Part shown: positions 55,591 to 64,000 of the stretch, one piece after another
Layout of the letters: every line of letters starts with the position of its first letter
How positions within the stretch are numbered: position 1 is the stretch's first letter
NCBI GenBank assembly: GCA_947846985.1
Contig: CANTUZ010000005.1
Location: 2,542,001-2,606,000, forward strand
Length of the DNA: 64,000 bases
DNA from: Fratercula arctica
Lineage: Eukaryota > Chordata > Aves > Charadriiformes > Alcidae
Direction of reading: 5' to 3'
Program-made: the position numbers and the translations under genes
The notes under the pieces: generated by a model
Told to the model about the DNA's origin: nothing
The model's database searches: none
Seen by the model: the letters and a program-made list of their open reading frames with translations, nothing else

Positions 55591-55770
55591 GGAAGCTATA
55601 TTTCCTCTACTTGAGAAGCTGTGGATTCTTGAAAATTTACTATCAGGTAAAGAGGGTATTTCAGCTGATTCAGAAAGTCAGGCTTGTGTTCAGTTCTTTT
55701 AATTTGGAAAGCAAAACTAGGGGCTAAATGGCATAGGACAGCCTTTGTCAGTGGAGTCTTAGTGAGTTCG

Positions 55771-55914
55771 TAGAATCATAGAACGATTAGAGTTGGAAGG
55801 GACCTTAAAGATCGGCTAATTACAACCCCCCTACCCTGGGCAGGGACACCTCCTACCAGCCCAGGTTGCTCAAAGCCCCATCCAGCCTGGCCTTGAACCC
55901 CTCCAGGGATGAGT
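55771..55914 (-). mobile_element. CR1 LINE 3' end
   Basis: GTAGAATCATAGAACGATTA, GTTGGAAGGGACCTTAAAGA and CCAGCCTGGCCTTGAACCCC, truncated after CCAGGGATGAG. Confidence 0.9.
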
Positions 55915-56185
55915 TCCTCAACTTCTGCAAAAGAATCACTCCTCTGACAGAGATTCACCCTTTCACCAGTATTATTCTACTAATTCATCGCCAAAACTCA
56001 GCCTTCCTGCTGCTGCTTCCTGACTCCACCTAGAAGCTGCCAGGGCCTTGAGGGCAGTAATAAGACTTAATGGCCCCGATGACCCTCACCTGGGCCACTC
56101 CACACACGTGCCCCTGCCCATGGGCCAGCAGCCCCATTTAAGCTCAGTCTAGAGCCATCAGCCTTTCCTTGGCTACATTGTAGAT
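55915..56185. other. Intergenic, no gene seen
   Basis: Short stretch with a CR1-poor, GC-moderate composition. Nothing recognised. Confidence 0.4.
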
Positions 56186-56360
56186 GTGGCTGGTTGTGTT
56201 TCTGCCTCATGGATGGACCCTGGATCAAGATTTTGTCTTTGTTTCTAGCCCTGTTCCTGGTTCATCTCCCTTTGCTCCTGGTGGCCCGCTGTGGATGGAC
56301 ATTGTACCTAGTTCATTGCTTGCTGGGGCTGTTAATGGATCCCGTTGCCAAGCCCTGGCT
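56186..56360 (+). repeat. Unclassified diverged repeat, copy 2
   Basis: Partner of 41629-41835; shares CTCATGGATGGACC, CCTGGTTCATCTCC and GGCTGTTAATGGATCCC in the same order and orientation. The unit may extend downstream to about 56560, where the composition stays similar. Confidence 0.35.
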
Positions 56361-57364
56361 CTGCCTGCTGTGTTCAGCCCCTGCAGGTCTGTCCCCCCCA
56401 GGAGTGAGACACTGCTTGCCCTGGGGTCCCCCTTGGCTCCTTACTCCATGTCCCTTGGGGACCAGCTGGCCCTTGCAGCTCCCCGACAGTGGCCATGTGG
56501 ACACGTTGACCTCTACTTCTAAACTTCCATGGACTCCAAAAGAAAACACTGTTCAGCCTGTCTAACCCAGGTATGAAATATCCCCGAATGTCTTCGATAT
56601 TAAATCCCTCTCCTTTTTCTTCACAAAACTTCTTGCGTGTAGGGTTAGGCTCTGATGTTCTGCTCCATCTCTCCTTAAAGCCATTTGCTTTCTCTTCTCA
56701 GCCTATCACGTACAGCAGAAGTGACTAGGAGCTCTCATCCTTCTTGGTGCGTGCATGTTTTGCTGTCTCTGCGTGGACATGTGGATAGGTGGTTTTCATT
56801 CAGTTTGGTGTCCCAGTTGACTATGATGAAATAATTGCACGGCTTATACCCGGCGTGTAGTTTCTTCTCTGTCCCAAAAGACTTTCTAAGCTCTAAAACC
56901 CAGTTGTTGGCAGAAGTAGTCATAAGTGCAAAGCTCATCATTGTGAATACAATTTAATAAGAGGATGACACCGGCTGTGGTGGTCAGGCACAGGGCTTGG
57001 GCAGACCAACAAATTGACCAGCATCATGCTTAGAGGCCACCAGCCCCTTTTAATGCCTTCGTTCTCTCATAGTCGTCTTCTTGCTCTTCCCTCATCAGCC
57101 ATGATACCTCAGTTTCTCCACCATTGTCCTGCTGTGATGACCTCTCCATGTTCTTTCCAGTTTTGCTACATTTCTACATGAATTTTCTATTCCTGATACT
57201 CAGGCAAACTAGGTTTTATGAGGTGCTCCTGGTATGGTTCCTAGGCACTGCTGGCCTTGTAAGGATCTGCCCCCCAAAGGGTGCCCACGCTTTCCCTTCA
57301 ACCATCTGTGAAGCCTGCCCACCTCTGGTGCCCTCCTAACTGCTGGTGAAATCTGTCCATCCAT
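56361..57364. other. Intergenic, no gene seen
   Basis: Begins GC-rich and becomes AT-rich. It holds TCCCTTGGGG at 56451-56460, a loose EBF-like match of no special weight. No supported gene. Confidence 0.45.
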
Positions 57365-57575
57365 CATGGAATTGTCGAGGTTGGAAGGGACATTTAAGAT
57401 CATGGAGTTCGACCATCAACCCAACACTGCCAAACCCACCACTAACCCGTGTCCCCCAGCACCACGTCTGCCCATCTTTTAAATACCTCCAGGGATGGCG
57501 ACTCCACCACATCCCTGGGCAGCCTGTTCCAATGTTTGACAACCCTTTCAGTGAAGAAATTTTTGCTAATATCCG
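57365..57575 (-). mobile_element. CR1 LINE 3' fragment, second subfamily
   Basis: GAGGTTGGAAGGGACATTTA, CATCAACCCAACACTGCCAA and CAGCACCACGTCTGCCC match the reverse complement of 41195-41504, so it is the same subfamily in inverse orientation. Confidence 0.9.
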
Positions 57576-58943
57576 TGGTGCTGTCAATTCGACAGCTCCT
57601 CAGTGTGTACTTGTTATGTCCAGTGGTTTCGCATCTCATGTCCAGGAGTTTTTCATGGCCTGGTCAGTAAGCTTGACACCAGGCTGGGGACTAGTCACCC
57701 TCCAAAATATCTTTTCTAAGGTGAACATTGTGTCATTAGTGTGTTGGAGCCGCTCTGTTTCTACATGGCTAAAATTCATGTCCCATAATTTTGTGTATCT
57801 AACAGGGAAATGGGCAATTCGTATTTACTTTTTCCCAATCACTTTATCTAAGAGATGAAATACGCATCTCCTAAGGTAATTATGCTTAAGTGTGGTGCAT
57901 AGAAAGACTCTCTCAAAAGTATTTTGAGACCTCTGCTGCTCCTAAGGCTTCAGTTGATGTGGTGTGGTCTGGCATTCGTTCTGCTCATGAGTAAATATTT
58001 GTGAGTGGTGATCCATCATCTTAGATGACATTTTCTATTTAAATCCACAGCTGGGACTTGCAATTTTTTTTTGTCTGTTGGGCCTTTTTTTGTTTAGGGT
58101 TTTGGTTTTTTTTTTTAAAATAGATGGGTTTTCTGTACTAGCAAAACAAAAATTCTTGCAAAGATAAATTGTCTTCTAGGAACATCAAAATTTCATCCAA
58201 TTGGTGAGCTGTTTTATGGAAGTTTCTGGTCAGCTTTAGTATAACCAATACAAAAGTCTCTCCTTCCAGACGGTTTTCTTGTTCACTCACCCCCAGCTCC
58301 TGTAGTTACCAAATCTGACTGTTGACCTTAAGCCAAAGGTGTCACATAGAATTGATTGCATCAAGCTGTGTCTGATTGCCGAACCTTATCCGGGGAATGC
58401 GCATATGTAGCATTCATTTATTTGATCTTAAAACAGCACTGCTCGTTAGTAATGTTAAACCTGGCTTCTGCCGGCTCGGGTTATGCTGTCAATTGGAAAT
58501 GTTCCTGGTTTCAAACACATTAGCCCCAATTTATTCTTAGCAAACCTCCCTGGGGACCTGGATCTCCTCTTTGCCCCATCATTCCCTCCTGAAGATCTGC
58601 CAGAAGAGAAGCATGTCTCGCATTATGTAGCTCAATCTGAAAAACACAGCTCCTTACGGAGCGACACAAAGAATACCGTGTATTTAAAGGAGGGGGTGGC
58701 CTGTGGGAAAGGAGCGTACGTGAGGCTTTGAGTATAATTAGTGGGTTTAAGGGTAAAATCAGACAGTATAGCTACACTCTGGCAGAGAAGAAAGGCGGCA
58801 GTGGCTCACTGTATCTTGTAGCAACGACATGCATGAGCACGTGGGTCCTCATCATTGCTGTGGTCTTTTTCACTTTTAGTTTAAACGGTCAGCAGCCAAA
58901 TGGAGCCTGAAATTCAAGGATTTCCAAATTTATTTTGTTTAGT
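57576..58943. other. Intergenic downstream of OR-G
   Basis: No supported gene. T-rich runs near 58066-58120. A 60-codon frame at 58728-58910 could encode one hydrophobic segment but has no other support. Confidence 0.5.
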
Positions 58944-59909
58944 TTATGGCACCTCTTTACCGGTTTGATTTCTAAAGGAAACATGAACTTTTTCTAGGAG
59001 TCTCTTGAGAGCGTCCTTCACCTCCCTGTTCCTCAGGCTGTAGATCAGGGGGTTCAGCATGGGAATCACCAGGGTGTAGAAGACGGACACCACTTTGTCC
59101 TGGTCCAGGGAGTAGCTGGAAGTGGGGCGGAGGTACATGAAGATCATAGTCCTGTAAAAAACCGAGACTGATGTCAAATGTGAGGCGCAGGTGGAGAAAG
59201 CTTTCTGCCTGCCCTCTGAGGAGCGGATCCTCAGGACAGTGGTAAGGATATGACCATAAGAGACAACAATGAATATTAAAGTGCTGAGTGCAATAAAAGT
59301 AGCAATGGTGAAAAGCACGTGTTCGTTGACAGTGGTACTGGAGCAGGAAAGCTTCAGGAGCGGAGGAATGTCACAGAAGAAGTGATTGATGACATTAGGA
59401 CCACAGAAGTGTAAACTGAACACTGAGCTGACAAGCACTGTTTGACTCGTGGCAGATATTATGTAGGATCCCACAGCCAGTTGGACACAAACCTTTTGAG
59501 ACATGGTGGCCACATAGAGCAGAGGGTTACAGACGGCCACGTAGCGGTCATAGGCCATTGCAGCCAGCAGGTAGCACTCGGTGATTATGCAGATACCACA
59601 AAAGTACATCTGGACCGCACACCCGGGCAGGGAGATGGCTTTCCTTTCTTCAAAGAAGCTCACTAGCATTTTGGGAGCAACTGTTGAGGAGTTACCTAGG
59701 TCTACCAGAGAGAGGTGGCAGAGGAAGAAGTACATGGGGGTGTGGAGTCGAGAGTCAAGCCTGATTAACGCAATCATGCCGAGATTCCCCACCAACGAGG
59801 CGACACCGATCAGAAGGAACAGCACAAAGAGAATGACCTGCAGCTCCCAAATATCTGTGATGCCCAAGAGAATGAACTCACCAACAGTTGTCTTGTTTCT
59901 TCCGACCAT
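58944..59909 (-). CDS. Olfactory receptor, family 5/8/9-like (OR-G)
   Basis: Odorant receptor of 321 residues on the - strand from the ATG at 59909. A frame open 14 codons further upstream crosses the acceptor at 59923-59924 and is not used. Landmarks: sequon N5-[10 protein letters not shown] at 56-63, TM3 cysteine C97, [10 protein letters not shown] at 118-127, loop 2 cysteines C169, C179 and C189, KAFSTCASH at 236-244 and PMLNPLIY at 283-290. [20 protein letters not shown] in loop 2 is typical of the family 5/8/9 group, from memory. One oddity is FYRT at 251-254, where FYGT is usual: Arg codon AGG at 59151-59153. The C-terminal tail is roughly ten residues longer than usual. It shares strand with OR-F but is not closely related to it. 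Confidence 0.95.
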   Translation of the reverse strand: MVGRNKTTVGEFILLGITDIWELQVILFVLFLLIGVASLVGNLGMIALIRLDSRLHTPMYFFLCHLSLVDLGNSSTVAPKMLVSFFEERKAISLPGCAVQMYFCGICIITECYLLAAMAYDRYVAVCNPLLYVATMSQKVCVQLAVGSYIISATSQTVLVSSVFSLHFCGPNVINHFFCDIPPLLKLSCSSTTVNEHVLFTIATFIALSTLIFIVVSYGHILTTVLRIRSSEGRQKAFSTCASHLTSVSVFYRTMIFMYLRPTSSYSLDQDKVVSVFYTLVIPMLNPLIYSLRNREVKDALKRLLEKVHVSFRNQTGKEVP

Positions 59910-59922
59910 TCCCTTAATCAAC

Positions 59923-59924
59923 CT
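59923..59924 (-). promoter_or_regulatory. Candidate 3' splice site before OR-G
   Basis: On the - strand a tract TTCTCTTCTTTGATTTTTCT is followed by CCTCTTAAAAGATTCAG. The leader to the ATG is 13 bases. The purine interruption just before the AG makes it weaker than the sites of OR-B, OR-D and OR-E. Confidence 0.45.
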
Positions 59925-60632
59925 GAATCTTTTAAGAGGGAGAAAAATCAAAGAAGAGAAGTAAGTTACAACTCTGGATAGAAGAACAAGTCATAATGAT
60001 GCTGGGAACGTTCTGCAGGGATGTAGGAGAAGAAAATTGGATGCTGCTTTATATTTAATGGAAACCTAGCCATCTGTTAGTATGCAAGAACTGGATGCTT
60101 AACTCAATTCTCTTGATGAACTTGCTGTTCTGCATTTAACACTTCTGTGACGACAGTCTCAAAGAAGGATTACTTTTGTTCCATTGCTGATGGAAAGAGG
60201 AGGAACTTGTTGTTCGTTCTGATCTTTTCTTAAATATTCCCTGCTTAGTTCTGTTGTTCAATTTTCTGAAGTACTTATGTGTGTCCATGGTGCTCAGGAG
60301 GAATAACAGGGTGATTCTGGTTACCTGCTCTGTTGCTCTTAAATAGCAGAGTAACAAATTGCTCTCGGCTTCCAAGGATGACATTTAAGTCAGCCAAAGC
60401 AGTTCTGAGAAGTCCTCAGAGGAAGATACCACCAAATTTAAAAAAAAAAAAAAAAAAAATCCATGTAGAAAAGCAGTTTATGTTACAAAAGCAGGTGATA
60501 ATTTCATTAAAGTTTATTTGCTGATTCTAAACATAACAATTCAAAGGAGAAGACAGTGGCAGCATAGCCACGGACCTTGCCCTGTGTCCCTGAACCTGTT
60601 GGTGCTAATGGAAAGTAAGTCTGTCCTGACAA
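59925..60632. other. 5' flank of OR-G
   Basis: No gene seen. It contains a 21-base A run at 60440-60460 just before the next CR1. Confidence 0.45.
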
Positions 60633-61092
60633 AATCACAGAATGGTTTGGGTTGGAAGGGACCTTAAAGCCCACCCAGTGCCACCCCCTGCCCTGGGCAG
60701 GGACACCTCCCACCAGACCAGGTTGCTCCAAGCCCCGTCCAACCTGGCCTTGAACCCCTCCAGGGATGGGGCAGCCACAGCTTCTCTGGGCAACCTGGGC
60801 CAGGGGCTCACCCCCCTCACAGCAAACAATTTCTTCCTCAGATCTCATCTAAATCTCCCTTCTTCCAGTGGAAAACCCTTCCCCCTCGTCCCATGGCTCC
60901 CCTCCCTGATCCAGAGTCCCTCCCCAGCTTTCCTGGAGCCCCTTTAGGGACTGGCAGGGGCTGGAAGGTCTCCCCGGAGCCTTCTCTTCTCCAGGCTGAA
61001 CCCCCCCAGCTCTCTCAGCCTGTCCCCACAGCAGAGGGGCTCCGGCTCCCAGATCATCCTCGTGGCCTCCTCTGGCCCCGCTCCTGTCCTGT
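60633..61092 (-). mobile_element. CR1 LINE 3' fragment
   Basis: Starts ATCACAGAATGGTTTGGGTT and runs through the CTTTCCTGGAGCCCCTTTAG block to CTCGTGGCCTCCTCTGGCCC. It is the longest copy of this subfamily in the window and nearly identical over its first 290 bases to 50136-50443. Confidence 0.94.
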
Positions 61093-62830
61093 GCTGGATT
61101 CACACTTGTTTTTTCCATCATTAAGAAAGGGCTTGCGTATAAATTGAAAGAAACACAGGAGCCGGCACTGAAGACAGAATCCATCTTGCCTATAACATTA
61201 CCTCCTTCCTAGGTGGTCACCTGCGTTTGAGGTAGCCCTTCAAGGCTTCATTTAGACATAGAAAAGCAGTAGGCACTTTAAGGCAAAATTCATGTAAGGT
61301 ACTTAAAATGTCTACTTACTTTGGGGTGAGATGAATTGCCTCTTAGAGGTGCCGGTTTCTCATCACTGCTGATACAGAGCACACCTTGATTAGGTGAAGT
61401 TTGTCTCTGTAGGGGATAATATTCGGTCAGTCAAATCAGACCATCAGGCTCGACAGGCATCTTAAATAACAGCGTGTCTGTGGGCGAAACCAAGGAAACA
61501 ACACTGTAACCTCATGATTACCTTTTCGCTTCTCTTCAGACGTTGACTTCAAGAAAAATGCCTCTCTCGTTCTCAGATTGTGGTCTTGCTTTGACATTTC
61601 TGTTTAGAGTTCACCAGAAAACGAGAACTGTTAATTGTAGGTGTATTAAAGGAATGCTGGAGCTTCCTACTGAAACAACGGAATGACAGAAATATCTTTT
61701 AAGCTTTTTGCATTGTATTGAGAGTAATCAAGAGTGCAATTTCAGACAGTCACAGCAGTTCAGCTGATCAGCAGCAACTTGCGGAGCCCAACAGCTTGGC
61801 TGCTAATAATTTTCTGTGCTATAGGAAATTCTAGACACGTCCGTTGGATTATTTGTAGTGACCAACACCACGGTCTGTATGACGAGTTGATGCGGTTAAA
61901 AAATTCTTCTTTTGCGGTAACCCCTCATTTCAGGGCTCATCAGGCCAATATCAGGACTCCTGTGGATTTTGGTGGTTTGAGATTAAGAGTTAAACACATG
62001 GTTGAGTCTGGAACCAACCCTGCATCTGCTGTAACCGCAGAGAATGGCTGGATTGCAGCTATCACACATCTGCCCCAGCTGAGGGCACAGACCTCTCTCC
62101 TGCAGCACTGACCTGAATGTCGTTTGTCACTCTACGCGCAAACTTCCAGGTGTGACCGTCCAAAAGTCTCCGCATCTTACGAAAAGAAGCCACAAGGACA
62201 TTCACGAGCATTTGTTCTCCTCTTTTCCAAAATAAGAAAAAGAATCCAGCTCAGGTCAAAGCAATTTTCCTCCCTATGACTGCATTTATTTTTTCTTTTT
62301 TTTTTTTTTAGATTTTACCTTTAGCATTCCTTATATGAAAATTCACTAATGAATTTTTTTTACTCTCATGTATATGAGCATAGACTGCGATTACGTGCAT
62401 TCTGTATGCAAGTTTTAAAGTACAGAGTAAGGACAGAGGATAAAACAGTGACACAATTAACACTCTGAGAGATTTTTGTAATATTTCAGGCTATGGATAC
62501 AATTCCTACCTTGGAAACTAACATTAAAAATGATGCTTTCTTTTCCTTGGGAACAAATGCTGCTAGAAAGCTGGCTGCGCGAGGGCATTGAGAGAAGCTC
62601 CGAGTACAGGCTCAAGTAAGGTGGCAGCAGGCTCTGCTCCTCCCCACCTGGCGTTGGCTCCCAGTGGGATGGATGCACCTTCCTCTGGGAATGGGGAGGT
62701 TTTCACAATCAGCTTTCAAAATCTACTTTCCTGAAGTGCCGGAGATGTCCCGGAGGGATCCCGCTGAGTGATGCAATGGTTGCAGTATGCTCAGGTCTTT
62801 GGTTCATGAAGACAGAGCTCATTAGGAAAA
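61093..62830. other. Intergenic, no gene seen
   Basis: About 1.7 kb. A 125-codon frame at 61734-62111 has no recognisable domain. Confidence 0.45.
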
Positions 62831-63360
62831 AAGTAATGTCTTGGTTTGAGGAACCCACAACAACTTACTGTTGTTTAGATAATTATTCTCTCACCCAATG
62901 ACCCCTCCCCACGCAGGAAGGGGAATCAGGGAAAACACAAGGAAACCCAAGGGTTGAAATATAAACAGATTTAGTACAGTAAGACTAAATAATTATCATT
63001 AATAAGACTAAAGAGGCAATATTGATCCCGATACCAATATGAAATGCACAAGGATTACACTCAGCCCATTCCATCCGCGGAAGCCGTGCATCCCAGCAGG
63101 GAGAGCCAGTGTGGGACACGGGGAGCGCCGCGGCTTCGGGAGGAAGGGAAGGGCTCAGGGCTCCGGCAGCGGGGCGAGGAGTGCTCAGGATGGCAGCCAG
63201 CACGGGGGAGAGAGGGAGAAATTCTCAGCAAACTTTCTAATTTATATCGAATGTGACATTCCTGGTGTGAAATAACCCCGTTGGCAGCTTGGGGCAAGTG
63301 CCCGGGTCTCGCTCCTCCTCGTCCCCGCACCTGGCGAGCTCGAAAACGCTGAGACCTTGA
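62831..63360. mobile_element. Possible endogenous retrovirus fragment with GC-rich part
   Basis: GAAGGGGAATCAGGGAAAAC, CCCAAGGGTTGAAATATAAA and an AGTACAGTAAGACTAAATAA stretch, followed by ACACTCAGCCCATTCCATCC and a GC-rich, CpG-containing segment (about 63075-63345), resemble avian retroviral long terminal or leader sequence I remember, likely antisense. No coding region of a virus is present. The GC-rich part could alternatively be a small CpG-rich regulatory patch. Confidence 0.4.
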
Positions 63361-64000
63361 AACCCCCATATCACGGCTGGCTGTAAAGTAAATATTTTCA
63401 CCAATCCGGACACTAGAGTCTTCTAAAAATGAAGTTTTCCCAAGCATTACAAGAGACCTTACTGAACAGTAAAATGACTGAAAGAGAAATTAATCCTGTG
63501 TCGCTCAACCAGGGCAAGTAACAACAGTGAAATAAAACTCCAGAACGTAAGCAGAGTCAGTCATATTCTTCTCTAGATAATAATTTATTTTTAGAATAAT
63601 TTGGAGCTTTCGCTTTGTGTTACTCTCCCACAGGTGGCATTTTCTCTTTGGCCACAGACCATCTAAGTCCCGGGTTCACAGGGAGCGACGGGCTGCAGAG
63701 GACTGGTGGCCTCAAGAAAATGCTCAGCCTTCGTATGAGATCTGGGAGGACGATAATCATTATTTCAAGTTTTTGCTGGTCCCCATGAAACAATACCGAC
63801 ACAGGCAAGACGAATTCCAGTCCGCGTTCTCTTTATTCAATCTAAAGATAGTTCACATCGCTGGCAGCCTTCCTTATCAAGCCACCAAGATGTATTTTTG
63901 CTGATGTACAGTCCATGGTCATCTGAGATAGTTGATTAATACTAGACACATGACTGGTCCCTGAAATCACAACTGGATCAGGAGAGATACCCGATCCTCT
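63361..64000. other. Window end, no gene seen
   Basis: A 95-codon frame at 63617-63904 has no recognisable motif. Nothing else supported. Confidence 0.4.

Noticed and set aside
56451..56460. TCCCTTGGGG as an EBF site
   Set aside because: Imperfect palindrome inside GC-rich sequence several kilobases downstream of the nearest OR; too weak to annotate.
58728..58910. 60-codon frame with one hydrophobic segment just downstream of OR-G
   Set aside because: Single short hydrophobic stretch, no homolog recognised. Likely chance.
1..64000. CRISPR arrays, operons, tRNA or rRNA genes, toxin or phage systems
   Set aside because: No regularly spaced repeats, no cloverleaf-like tRNA with A and B boxes, no rRNA cores and no prokaryotic gene packing were seen.

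Overview
The window looks like nuclear DNA of a bird. Two things point there. First, it holds about twenty fragments of the CR1 (chicken repeat 1) LINE, recognisable from the conserved 3' block with the GGTTGGAAGGGACC core and the ATTCTATGA-type tail repeats. Second, it holds retroviral LTR pieces resembling avian endogenous retroviruses. The only convincing protein-coding genes are olfactory receptors (ORs). Seven are uninterrupted and full length, each a single coding exon with the OR signature set (PMYFFL, MAYDRY, the KAxSTCxSH region and a PMLNPxIY-type motif). All are class II. No prokaryotic, plasmid or viral gene system is visible, and I found no undescribed multi-gene system. The unusual material is inside the OR genes and in the nesting of mobile elements.

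Layout. Positions 1-14.6 kb hold three OR family-4-like genes on the + strand (2896-3876, 7702-8640, 13620-14546). The first two belong to a tandem segmental duplication that also covers their 3' flanks. Positions 14.6-30.7 kb are gene-free and repeat-rich: several CR1s in both orientations, and a probable solo LTR (27407-27912) inserted next to or inside a CR1. Positions 30.7-38.8 kb hold two more + strand ORs of other families (coding from about 30783 and 37854). Positions 38.8-47.4 kb are gene-free and contain the best preserved CR1 (44272-45466), which keeps a readable reverse-transcriptase core. Positions 47.4-64 kb hold two ORs on the - strand (47448-48389 and 58944-59909) separated by CR1s, two of which sit nested inside older CR1s.

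How the genes work together. Each OR would be expressed monogenically in olfactory sensory neurons and would signal through the olfactory G protein, so the genes form a cluster of alternatives rather than a pathway. Most have a good 3' splice site 10-26 bases upstream of the start codon, consistent with the usual OR design of non-coding 5' exons plus one coding exon.

Points worth a second look: the first OR seems to have lost its ATG to CTG, and a predicted acceptor would splice away the only in-frame upstream ATG. The second has DRC instead of DRY. The fifth has a start-stop uORF three bases before its ATG region and a displaced extracellular cysteine. CR1 insertions date the OR duplication and show repeated insertion of CR1 into CR1 tails. 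Family assignments rest on recognition from memory and are tentative below the level of class II OR.
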